Shown here one piece after another: positions 44,625 to 55,146 of a stretch of DNA of 64,000 bases. Position 1 is the first letter of the stretch. The number at the start of each line of letters is the position of its first letter. The stretch is taken from contig JAHQRK010000022.1 of NCBI GenBank assembly GCA_019828595.1, forward strand, positions 558,001-622,000, read 5' to 3'. The translations under genes and the position numbers were made by a program. The notes below the pieces were generated by a model. It worked only from the letters and a program-made list of their open reading frames with translations. It made no database searches and was not told the DNA's origin. Source of the DNA: Aphanomyces cochlioides. Lineage: Eukaryota; Oomycota; Saprolegniomycetes; Saprolegniales; Verrucalvaceae.

Positions 44625-45591
44625 GTCTTGAGATCCTTCAAGCCTTCCAAAATGCTGGGCTTCGCACGTTGCGCATTTTCTTATCTCGGGTTGTGCTGGA
44701 GCCAAGGGAACTAGTAGTTCTGGCGTCCAAGATGTCGAATCCAACCAAGTTGGTCAGTACGACGACACGATTCTGAAGCAAGTGGATCAACTCATGTTGG
44801 AAGCTTATCAACACAACATCAAGTTAATCATCGCTCTCCATGATCGATGGGCGTTGGGCTGCTGGGACTCTGATGCTTATGTTTCGAAATACAACTTGCC
44901 AATGACTGATTGCAGCAAAGCTGTCAACCGAGCCGATGCGTTCTACACCAACACCAACGCTCAAGCCGACATCGATCGCCGCCTCGCTCATATCTTGCAG
45001 CATCAAAACCCCAACTTTGGCAACCGCGCTTGGGGCAACATCCCAGAAGCTATCCTGGGCTTTGAGCCCCAGAATGAGTCCCAAGGCTGGCTACACCCTT
45101 GGAATAATGGCCAGCTTGTCGTGCCTAATCCAAACTGGGTCTGCGACCGTGCGACCAAGATGCGGCAATATATTCCCACCAAGAACATCCTCATCTTGTC
45201 TGGTGGTGGGACCGACTACGACTCGTGCAAGCTGATCAATTTTTTCCAATGCGCTGCCATCAATGTGATTTCTATCCACATGTATTCCGATGCCGACTCT
45301 GGTGTCTTGAACCAGTTTGCCAGCCTGGCCAACCAGTACAACAAGCGTGTGATTGTCGAAGAGTTTGGCTACACCGGCAACAAGGCCAGCAGTTTTTCGA
45401 GCTTTACGTCGACTGTCCAAAATGCGGGATTGCCATGGATGATGTGGGAAGTGCTCAAGCCTAGCAACACGGGCGACTACGAAACGTGGACGTACGAAGG
45501 CAGCGCTTGGCAAGCTCTTGCCAAAGGCGCTGCAAATGCCAACTCCAAGAATGGACAATGGGCGTGGCCAGAACTTGCTGCTCGTAGTTAA
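44625..45591 (+). pseudogene. GH5-type glycoside hydrolase, copy 2
   Basis: The catalytic domain is open from 44782 to a TAA at 45591, with the acid/base Glu in GFEPQNESQG and nucleophile Glu in VIVEEFGYTG. The codon at 44782 is GTG, and homology to copy 1 continues upstream to about 44625 (AFQNAGLRT) in another frame, so a frameshift lies near 44695. The Cys-rich modules and signal peptide seen or expected in the family are absent. Both catalytic residues are retained, and it ends at the normal ELAARS. It is probably a 5'-truncated pseudogene, less likely a gene with unrecognised upstream exons. Confidence 0.65.
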
Positions 45592-45594
45592 ACA

Positions 45595-46281
45595 CAAACG
45601 GAATATGGAATTCCTGCCTCTTGAGTTATATCACTCTCATTGTCACTCTAGTCGGATGAATGCTACTTTAGTTACTCCTTCCAACCTGCCGAGACGGGGG
45701 CGATGGCCTCCCTCGCAAGTTTTTGCCGTGTTGTTCTCGCTCTTAGTGGCACCTCGGCCAAGGATCAGCCTTCATGCGTGCGATCTTTTCCCTCGATTCA
45801 ATGTGGTCGCTGAACGCCTCGCACTGATTCAGAGGGAAGAATGTCACGCATCAGAGGTGATCGATGAGCAGCTCGTCGGTGAAAAGCTTCAAATCTTGCA
45901 TGATAAACTTTGCAGTTTCAGTCGAATGGTGCGCCACGACTGCTAACACAAGTGAGTCGACGTGACTCTGTCCTGATGCCAAAGTTCGAGCTTCTACGAA
46001 CAGCGGCATGGCGGGTTTACAATAAAGTTGGACCAAAGTTACTCTTGGAAACAAGCAAACCATGTCGTCACACGACTGGTGTCATTGACATGATTATCCA
46101 CATGGGAAGGATTTTGTCATTTTACCAGAAATGCATTGCGCTGATCGCGCTCTCGTTAGATGTGCAATTATGCGAATGGACGCAGATGCACAAACATGCA
46201 CTCGCTTGTCGTTCTGTCGAATCGTCCTCTCGACTACTTGAGGTGCAAGACTCATTTGAAAACTTGCTTCCTGTTTCGACA
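45595..46281. other. Intergenic between GH5 copy 2 and protease copy 2
   Basis: No gene recognised; presumably the promoter of the protease lies here. The frame upstream of 46282 is open by chance but has no signal-peptide-like start. Confidence 0.35.
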
Positions 46282-48000
46282 ATGGTTTCCATTCGCCATC
46301 TCACAGCGAGCTCTGTCATCTTGGCTGCTTTGATTCATGCCTCGATGGCGGAAACGTCCGACCAAGGAGAGCTTGCAGCGTGGGAAAAATCTGAAACTGG
46401 CCTATACGCCATGAGGCTCGGGCTCGTCTCGACCATCGGTTTGGAGTCCACCTCGGAAGGCGACGTAGCCAAAGAAAAACTCAGGCGATGGAAAGCCAAG
46501 AAAGCCATGCTACCTGAATTTGCCAAGCGCAATCCGCATGCCACGTTCACAATGAACACGCCGTTTGCGCTCGTGACCAAGGACGAAGTGAAGCATCTCT
46601 TTGGTGGACTTCCTCATCTTCCAACGAATTCCACTGGCCCAGTTGCTGAAACCAACACAACGCACGGTCGGCGATTGCAAGATGATATCGACTGGACGTT
46701 GTCCGGGTGTGTGAATCCTGTTCAAAACCAAGGCAATTGCGGAAGTTGCTGGGAGTTCGCATCGGTGGCTGCTGTCGAATCCGCCATTTGCGTCACGGGA
46801 GGCGGCTTGCCCAAGTTCGCTGAACAAGATCTTGTGAGCTGCGGTGGCAGCCAAGTGGTGGGGGACTGTAGCGGGGGATGGATGGATTACGCTGTCAATT
46901 ACGTCGTGAATAATGGTGTGTGCCGTCTTCAAGACTACCCATACACAAACGGAGGAAAAGCCGCTACGCTGGGTTGTCAACGTTCTTGCTCGAGGCAATC
47001 AGTCCAGTCGAGGTTGAGCAACGTCCAAGTGGTCCATGGGGAGTCTAGTATAGTCAACGCTCTCCAAAATCAACCCGTGACCATCACAGTTTTCGCCGGT
47101 GATGAGTTTATGAACTACTAGTATGGAGGTGGCGTCTTGAGCCACTGCCAAGGCCAAGAAACAACCGTGGGTGATCATGCGATTTTGGCTGTGGCGACGG
47201 GAAACGACAACGGCGTGCCATTCATCAAGTACAAGAACCAGTGGGGAGTCAACTGGGGAGAACAAGGCTACGTCCGCCTGCAGCGTGGCGTCAATACCTG
47301 CTTGTCCAGCAGCGACGGTATTTATCCATCCGTCAAGTCGTCGTTTGTCGTGCCAGCGCCAAAGTCGAACGTCTGCAGTGCCATGGAAGAAAATGTCGAC
47401 TACTATGACAACGACGATGGTCAGACGCAACGTTCGTCCGCTGGACAATGCTGTGCCGACTGCAAAGCCAACGCAGCATGCTCGCTCTTTGTCTACATTC
47501 AAGGCACGTGCTATCTCAAGAGTGCCAAAGGCGCGGCGACTTTCAAACAAGGAGCGACTGCTGGCTTTGTGTCGTCGAATGGACCAACTTGCAGTGCTCT
47601 AAATCAATGTTGACTACACGGAACAAAACATTCGCAGCGTCAAAAGCGTGGATGCGGCGGGATGATGCACGGCTTGCCTCAATGAATATGCAGCATGCAA
47701 TGCCTACAGCCGGACGCAAGACGGCATGTGCTACTTGAAGACTGCACGTGTAGGTCCAACGGCCAAGAGTGGCGTCAACTCGGCGCGAGTGTACAAGTGT
47801 TCGCCTATTGAATATGGCGTCGACTACATTGGCAATGACTTGTCGTCAATCGTGGCTGCATCAGTCGAGGATTGCTGCGGAGTGTGTCGAAGCACGAACG
47901 GCTGTAAGCGTTCATGTATGCCTATGGCTCGTGCTATTTGAAGAGCGCCAAAGGAGCAACGAATGGCAATTCTGCCGTCAGTTCGGCCACAGTCGTGTAA
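46282..48000 (+). pseudogene. Secreted papain-like protease with PAN/Apple modules, copy 2, with in-frame stop
   Basis: The ATG at 46282 opens a signal peptide (MVSIRHLTASSVILAALIH). A propeptide follows, then the mature enzyme with the catalytic Cys in QNQGNCGSCWEF. A TAG at 47119-47121 interrupts the frame before the His block (VGDHAILAV) and the Asn block (IKYKNQWGVNWG), which are otherwise intact in the same frame. One complete PAN module follows (CCADCKANAACSLFV). A frameshift near 47605, a TGA near 47664 and a further shift near 47905 break the last two modules, which end at 47998. The first part alone could not form an active site. Confidence 0.75.
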
Positions 48001-48129
48001 GATATCGCTCAGCGTTAAGTCCTTGGCCGTATCAAAGTAGCATAAAGAAGGATATTTGCAAGAAGCTTTGTCATTTGCTAAAAGAGGTCAGATTTTGCAC
48101 AGACTTCGGGCCCACCCGATTTTCACGGG

Positions 48130-48283
48130 AGTCGCTCTGAGTGATCATCTGTGCGTTGTGATGGTTCTAGTGCGATCCAGCTCCATGAATCGATTCTACC
48201 GTGGCTATCAGCTGACGATTTGTGATAAAATCATCATCCAACGGCCATCACAACGATTGATCATGGAGCCTTTCTATGAATAA
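48130..48283 (+). pseudogene. C-terminal fragment of an MFS transporter
   Basis: The plus strand reads VMVLVRSSSMNRFYRGYQLT and ends in FYE, nearly the same as the C-terminal segment of the full gene at 48585-50388 on the other strand. Only this 3' end is present, between the protease pseudogene and the full MFS gene, so it marks an inverted partial duplication. Confidence 0.7.
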
Positions 48284-48584
48284 TCGCATTCGCGAGGACG
48301 GGCCGATTCATGCCTCGTTCGGTGCCGACACAGTGGTCCCCTGTTTGATGTGGTTGGATCCACCAGATCTCCGTACGACACGGACATGAATTCCTACATC
48401 TTCGCGCGCATAATAACCATCATGACGGCAGCAAAGGCAAACATGACGACCAACTAAATGTCAAGAACTAGCTCGGTGTAGCCGGCAAAGCCGACGACGA
48501 TCGCTCCAAATGGGCGACTGGTCATGATCTTTTCACGCCAAACATGTCCCCGGCGAGACGTAGCATGGCACTAATCTTGTTGTT

Positions 48585-50388
48585 TCATCTTAAAGTTTGA
48601 AGATATTCTGGGTCGACGAGAAGAATCGGCGACGTGTTATCGCTCAAGCAGTTGTCGCCACGGCCATGCAGTGTGCGGGCATGCTCGGACGTCTTCATCT
48701 CCATCATTAAATGTCGTGATGGCAGTTGGATAATGATTTTCCCACACATGGTCAACTGATAGCCGCGATAGAATCGATCCATGGAGCTTGAACGGACTAG
48801 AACCATCAAGATGCAGCCGACGATGCCAAAAATGACCACACCTTGGAGCTGTGCCGAGATATGGTGCGCCACATCAGGTAGTTGCCGCTGTTTGAATCCC
48901 ATGATCAACGAACCAATGCTCCACTTTGTCAAGATCAAGCCATACATCGTCCCGGCATTGTACACACCAAACATATCAGCCAAGAAGGAAGGAGTGAGGC
49001 CAAAACCACCGCCACTTGAAAACGACACGATGTACAGAGGCCACTTGAACGATTTAGCTTTTCCAACGTTGTTGACCAAACAAGCGAGTCCAATGGTTTG
49101 AGATAGCAACAATGTCGTGAAGACCATCTTGCGAACGTATGCAGGGTTGGCATAAAAGACTCGAATAATCACATCCGCGAGGGCGGGACCGACGAGGCTG
49201 CCAAGAGCACCGGCAATGCTGATATGCACGAGCAAGATGTTGCCTTGGCTTTTGGTCTCACCGAGCAATGCAGTCACGAATTCTGACATTTCAAACGAAA
49301 AGAGTACGCTTGGGGCGATGCTCGCGGCAATTGCCACGTACAAGAAGAAGAAATCGGACGAGAAGATGCACTGGACAAGCGATAGCGCCTTGACATGCGA
49401 AAAATAGACACAATCAGTCATGAGCGATTGATTGTTCACCACGGCGTCGAAGTTGACCAAAGTCATGCCCGCATTCAAGTAGTTGTTTTGGACATGTGCG
49501 GCAGGCGGTGCTTTATTCAGAGGCACACAGTGAATATCCGTGCCATTCACAGCGTAGTTTGGTGGGGGAGTACGAAAAATCATCATGGCTAAAAGCATGA
49601 CGACAAGGGCGACGCCACCTACAGAGTGCAGTCATGTGGGGGAAACAAGGGGAGTTGGCACAGTGGAGGAGAAAAACGTGATGCAGCCCGTCATTGCCAA
49701 GCTCCGGGCTCACGCGGACGAAGATGTTGTCGCTTTTTCGATGCAAGAGAGCGGCGTAGATTGGAAGCCAGACGAGTGATCCACCGCTCATTCCTGCAAT
49801 ACAAATGCCACTTACGATGCCTCGGAGATCTGGAAACCACTTTTGAGCTGTCGAGACTGACACAAGGATCGTGATTCCATAGCCAGCACAAACAAGGACG
49901 CCAAATCTACCATGGAACTGTCAACACAAACGAATGGAACGCAACGGGAAGTACCCGATGTTTAAGAGTGGATAGACGCGAAACATGACGCTCAATTGAG
50001 CGCAAATCCACCCAAGGACAACAAGACCAGTCGCGATAGCCATGCTCATTCGAGGTCCTCGGCTTTCGATAAATGGACCGCTCAAAGCTGCTGAGAAACC
50101 CATAGTCACCATACCAACAAGCTGACAACTCAGCGCAGAGTTTGCCGACTTGTCGAGGAAGAACCCGCTGATCGTGTCGTCGAGAAAGTCAATCGAGTAG
50201 ATCGAACCGACGCAGAAGAGGTTCAAAAACGCCACCACGACGAGGTGCCACCGATTGAAGCGGATCCAATGCAAGACGGAGAACTGGTCGTAGCGCTTCG
50301 CAACGAGAAGGAGCCACTTTTCCGCCTCGATCTCCGTCTCCGACTTGGCCGGCACGGTGAGCCGCCAGTAGGACAACCAGCACGGCAT
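48585..50388 (-). CDS. Major facilitator superfamily transporter, three exons, intact
   Basis: Exons 50388-49955, 49906-49662 and 49618-48585, with introns of 48 and 43 bp (GT..AG), join in one frame to give 570 residues ending in TGA. Exon 1 starts at an ATG and holds the first four membrane segments (HLVVVAFLNLFCVGSIYSID; ATGLVVLGWICAQ). Exon 2 adds FGVLVCAGYGITILVSV and SGGSLVWLPIY. Exon 3 has a loop of about 80 residues followed by six more segments. The layout resembles the monocarboxylate/oxalate or nodulin-like MFS branch; the substrate is unknown. It is one of the few host-type genes in the window without a break. Confidence 0.75.
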
Positions 50389-51780
50389 TCAAAAGAGGGA
50401 ATGGCAAGTGGAAGACGCAACAATTCGCTTTGAAGGAGGGTCCGCCCCATGATTATCTGTGACACTATGCATTGTAACCACATGGACTCGGTGCACGTAA
50501 TGAGTTACGGCTGGTAATCTTTGACATACACTGTAGTGGACGGAGCAAGGTCGGACATTGTGGCCAAAGAGCAACGCTAGCTCAAGAAGACAAGACACTC
50601 CATGCAGTTCCTCATGTGGAGTCTTCTTGACAGCGTTAGAGCAATCATGCATGCTCCTGTGGATCAATGTGTCTTCACCTGTATGTACTCATGAATTATT
50701 TAAGAGAACAAGTTATAAAATATAAAGTAATATTGTCGTTTGGGTCCAAAACTGGAGTTTTGAGATGTTTCGAAAATGTTTAAATTAATTGACGCATACA
50801 CTATTTAAGGTTTACGCAAGCATTTTCTCGATCAAGAACGTTAAATAGTGTAATTTCAAACGTTTTAAATGTTTGAAAAACATGTTCGAAGCGTTCAATT
50901 TCATTACACTTGAAGTTTGTATTGTGTCATTTTTGCGTCAAAATGGCTGCGTCGATATTTTCTTTGCAAGATTCCAGTTTTTTTCTAGAGACACAATAGA
51001 GTGAGGTGTATTTTATATTAAACATACATTTCTCCTAAATTTTATACACAAAATATGTTTTATGTTTAGGCATTGATTATCACAGGTTATTTTGATCCAG
51101 CCAAGGCATGTGAGTTTTAGAGTTTCCCACATCTTTTGCCCTCGATGGCGTGGTTGTACAAGCATTTACAACGCATGGCGAGCGTTGGGTTGCGTGATAC
51201 ATCATTTTCCAAGCTAAATCTTGGAATGTGACATTGACATTACAGCCACATTACACCTCAATCTAGTTTCCTCTCTTAGTAAGATGGCATCGGAAAATGC
51301 ATCCCGGGGCTATTTAGAACTTGCCAATTGACGGCGATTCGACCTGGGGGCTGGCAAGACGTCGATCCATTCGTTGACGATACCGGTAAGTTCATAACAC
51401 GCAAACAGAATCGTGTCGTGAAGGAAAGTTTGAAGCGTTGCAGATGCCTGGTCTAAAGTGTACCGGTACCTTGCGATGGTTTCAGTGGACGCATTTGCAC
51501 CCAACAAGTCTCAGGGCAGCGGAGGGGGCGACGATGGTTATCTCCGCTCCTCATCGCGAGGCGACCCGCAATGTCTCCACCGTTTGACAGGTCTCACGAA
51601 GAGCCGTCTCAGCTATCAATCTCGTCAAGTAGAACAGTTTCCCCCCCGGTTACGCACATTTGGGAAATCGTGGTTGCTGTTGGACCTGGTGCAACTTGCA
51701 TGCAACAGCATATGAATCACTACTTTGTTGGGCAGCATCATATAAAAAGCCGTCACCAAAACCACCATGACAGCCCGAAG
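50389..51780. other. Upstream of the MFS gene; contains the second copy of the dispersed repeat
   Basis: No certain gene. A short minus-strand frame at 51310-51507 (ATLQTFLHDTILFACYELTG) looks coding in composition but has no recognised relative. The dispersed repeat occupies 50731-50999. Confidence 0.35.
50731..50999 (-). repeat. Dispersed ~265-bp repeat, copy 2 (inverted)
   Basis: Inverted, diverged copy of 7877-8142; both ends correspond (tattgtcgtttgggtcc and ctagagacacaata). Confidence 0.6.
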
Positions 51781-51789
51781 GGAGCAAGG

Positions 51790-52137
51790 GCAAGCATGTC
51801 GACCGACTGACGCGTATTGTTTGCTCGATGTGGGGCATGGACGGCAACAAAAAGCCAACGACTACCGCGCCAACTGAGATGATCAACCCATGCGGCATTG
51901 TAAACACCAAATATGACCACCTATGGTAACGGACACACCGTATTGAACCCACGAATTTAAACATTTCCACTCACTCATGAGAAAGCCAAGCATGATGGCT
52001 TGCACAGAGATCGTGATGTAGAAGACCATCTTGTGGGCGAAGGCAGGATTGGCACAAAAGCTGCTAATCGCCCACACTTGAGCAAAAGTGGCTCTTCCCA
52101 ACGCGCACGCGACGCTCGTCAAGTTCGAAAGATACAA
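51790..52137 (-). pseudogene. Fragment of an MFS transporter
   Basis: The minus strand carries ANPAFAHKMVFYITISVQAI and, after a frame change near 51890, FTMPHGLIISVGAVVVGF. These correspond to consecutive membrane segments in exon 3 of the full gene (ANPAYVRKMVFTTLLLSQTI). The fragment lacks both ends. It abuts a PAN fragment on the other strand, repeating the order of the larger block at 46.3-50.4 kb. Confidence 0.6.
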
Positions 52138-52175
52138 TGAAAAGATCGAGTGAATCGTGGGATGGATGGTTCACA

Positions 52176-52372
52176 ATGGACTCGGCGCGAGCGTACAAGT
52201 GCTCGCCGATTGAATATGGCGTCGACTACATTGGCAACGACATGTCGTCAGTCGTGGTTGCATATACGAGTGGCTGTAAGGCGTTCTCGTATGCTTATGG
52301 CTCGTGCTACTTGACGAGCGCCAAGGGAGCAACCAGTGGCAATTCTGCCGTCAACTCGGACCACAGTCGTGT
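52176..52372 (+). pseudogene. PAN/Apple module fragment
   Basis: The frame reads YKCSPIEYGVDYIGNDMSSV and CYLTSAKGATSGNSAV, matching the last PAN module of the protease at 47.8-48.0 kb, with an internal deletion that removes the CC..C motif. Confidence 0.7.
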
Positions 52373-52472
52373 AATAGTTGGAGTACTTCTTGCATACGAT
52401 TTTATGTTATCCATCTTTGATTGTGTACTTCTTCCGTGGGTGGATGCTCGCCGTTGAGAATCCAGGCAAAAA

Positions 52473-53356
52473 TTAATCGAGCGTTCTCTTTCTTTTCCAG
52501 CTCATGGAGCAGTAGATGAAGTTGATCTGGCAGGGCGTGGTAGGCTTTAATCTTACTACCCACTTGGTCGAAAAATACTTTGGACTGGTCGCTTTGTCAG
52601 CAGCACCATGAAGAATGAGCCGTGGAGCTGTGATAGCCGCTCGACGCTCAACCGTGAGAGCTGTCATGCCTTGCAGAGCTGCCCAACAGAAACGCATCTT
52701 GAGAGGGCCTCGGTGATTCAAGGGATCCGTGTCAAACTCTTCCATGACAGACTTATCTCGCGTCAATTCTATCAAGATGAAATTGTGAGGAATCGCTAAA
52801 GGATTGCGCTACCTTCTTTCGGGTTGGGGGCACAATTGACCAAGTGGGCATGAGCCACACCAAGAGATTAGCTAGATATCGTTGCAAAGCTCAGAGGTAA
52901 GTCGTTTCCACATCAATAGCAGGGGCAAGCAGGACAATGCCATCCCATTTGCGATGGCCTGAGGCAGCAGTGTGAGTAGCTAAGAGTCTCCAAACGAAAT
53001 GCCACCAACGAAATATTGCATACTAGACACTGCAGTTTGCACTCGTTGGATGGAAGCAGACTGCTACCTGTCTGACGTATGATCGGCTTGCATTTGATCC
53101 GCCATGAGATTAATATCGTCCAAGAACTCTTCAAACGAATTGCAATCATGTCGAGGTCCTTGGCTAAGTCCATGTCCATGGTAATCAAATGAGTATATGC
53201 CGTGCTCCACGGCGTCAGTGAAGAACCAATGGTAGCGACCACAGTGCTCGCGACCTCCGTGGAGAAAGAGCAGCGCGTGCGTATAGGCTTGGACGGGATG
53301 TACGATCGAGTGCTGAGGTTCTGCCCTCTGCTGTTGACGAGAAAGCGTTCGGCCAT
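52473..53356 (-). pseudogene. Monoglyceride-lipase-like alpha/beta hydrolase, copy A, broken
   Basis: Blocks of the copy B protein appear in shifting frames: FLVNSRGQNLSTRSYIPSKP, then after a frameshift near 53280 ALLFLHGGREHCGRYHWFF and YSFDYHGHGLSQGPRHD. The later exon has LILHGAADKATSPK. A TGA lies in the middle exon (about 52886). It sits head-to-tail with copy B, so it is the decayed member of a tandem pair. Confidence 0.7.
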
Positions 53357-53369
53357 GAGAGTTGCTCAA

Positions 53370-53907
53370 AGTGGTTCCGTCATGGTCATCGGATTTTGAA
53401 GTCGAAAATCTTTCGAATGGTCATTTAAGAACAACTTTAAGAACGCAAAAAGACAGATTTGGAGTGTCTTAAAATGTTCTTTAATGCGTACAAGATTTAA
53501 AGAAACAATTCAATAATAATTCAAACAATCGTGTTGTTGGTATTTTTTGTAAGTTACTGAACGAGTCGAGTTCCAACTTGACGGAAGGAAATCATGAAGG
53601 CGCGTCAAGTGGAGGCACTTTCATCTGAAGTTTCTTGTTCCAGTGGACATAATTCAATGTTGATTGCATTGGAATTCGGCCTTTCGTCAGTGAGGGAAGC
53701 GTTATTCAAGATTGCGATGCTCTTATTGATATTGAAGGCTCCTTGGGGGGGCTTTGCATTAAACGTTTAGCTGGTAGATAACGCAGCATTGACACGATAA
53801 AGGGAAAATAGGGGGGCTTTAAGAGCCTATAATCACAATCTTGCTATTGCTTAGTGGCTAAATGGTGGTGTGGAAAACCTTGAATCTCCTTAGAATTACA
53901 ACTAACA
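53370..53907. other. Interval between the two lipase copies
   Basis: No gene. It contains an AT-rich block with tttaagaac motifs (53425-53510) similar in wording to 62325-62400. Confidence 0.3.
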
Positions 53908-54878
53908 CTACTGGTTTGATGACTGCTCGAGGTTGAGAATCCAGTCAAAGATTAATCGAGCATTGTCCTTCTTTTCAAGCTCATGGAGCAAGAGATGAAG
54001 TTGGTCAGGGAGGGCGTGGTAGGTTTTGTTTGTGCTGCCCACTTGGTCAAAGAGGAGCTTGGACAGCTTTGGACTTGTCGCTTTGTCAGCAGTACCATGG
54101 AGAACGAGTAACGGAGCTTTGATAGCTGTACGTCGCTCAGTTGTTAAGGACTTCATGCCTTGTAGGCAAACCCAGCATAGACGTATTTTCAGTGGTCCAT
54201 GATGGTTTAGAGGATCAGCATCAAATTCTTCAATGGCTTTCTTATCCCGAGTCATTTCTACAAGGAAACAAATTAGTCAAGAATGTTCATACACTGGAAG
54301 CGCTACCATTCTTTGGAATTGCAGGGACAATCGATGCAGTGGGCATGAGCAAACTAAGAGGTCTGCAAACCTGCGCTGAACACTCATAAGCCAGGATGTT
54401 TCCACGTCGATAGCCGGGGCAACCAAGACAACGCCATCCCAAGTATGACGGCCTGATGCAGCAGTATGAGCAGTCAAAAGTCCTCCAAATGAAATGCCGC
54501 TGACAAAATATTTCACACTAGAACAAGTTGAGCCATTGTCGTCGGTCGAAGTCCTTACCTTTCTGAAGCATGATCTGCGTGCATTTGGTCAGTCACAAGG
54601 TTAATATCGTCCAAGTATTCGTCAAAAGATCTGCAATCGTGGCGTGGTCCTTCGCTGCGCCCGTGGCCATGGTAATCAAATGAGTATATCGCAATGCCAC
54701 GCTCAATGGCGTCGAGGAAGAACCAGTGGTAGCGTCCAGAATGCTCGTGGCCTCCATGGAGAAAGAGCAAGACGTTCGAATATGGCTTGGGTGGGATGTA
54801 CGTTCGCGTGTAGAGCCGCTGGCCTCGATTGTTTAGGAGGAACCGCTCCTTGAGGAGTGTTGCGCCAAGTGGTGCCAT
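53908..54878 (-). pseudogene. Monoglyceride-lipase-like alpha/beta hydrolase, copy B, one base from intact
   Basis: Exons 54878-54559, 54517-54307 and 54257-53908 have canonical splice sites. The protein of about 295 residues starts MAPLGATLLKERF, with the oxyanion region LLFLHGGHEHSGRY, the nucleophile Ser in VSGISFGGLL, the Asp in LVLHGTADKATSP and the His in LPDQLHLLLHEL. Such lipases hydrolyse monoacylglycerols. Exon 2 is one base short: relative to copy A, one base is missing near 54351 (around ttagtttgctcatg, minus strand). That shifts the frame before the third exon, so it is either a fresh pseudogene or a sequencing error. Confidence 0.65.
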
Positions 54879-54902
54879 TGGAAAAATGAAGTTGAAGCAA
54901 CG

Positions 54903-54927
54903 AGGCACATGGTTATGTTGTAAAATA
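54903..54927. repeat. 25-bp direct repeat, left of Crypton 3
   Basis: aggcacatggttatgttg and the next seven bases are identical to 57883-57907, 2,980 bp away in the same orientation. The Crypton gene lies between. Candidate left junction of the element. Confidence 0.7.
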
Positions 54928-55146
54928 ACAGTCGTTCACGAAAAATTTGTGTCATTTTGTCAACAGAACACGAAACAAAACATTTCGGAAAGCATTCGCG
55001 ATTTTGATATATCAAAAGATTCGCTATATTTGGTTTAGTATATAAAATCAAAGGTATCTAAGATACCAAGGCTTTCACGAAACGGAAGCTTCGTGTACTA
55101 TCCGGATGTTCGTTCCAGTGCATTCCAAGTTTCCCGTTGACAGTGC

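Noticed and set aside
54351..54380. A 17-base intron in lipase copy B that would rescue the frame
   Set aside because: Too short to be spliced by any known spliceosome; copy A has the sequence as coding with one more base, so a deletion explains it.
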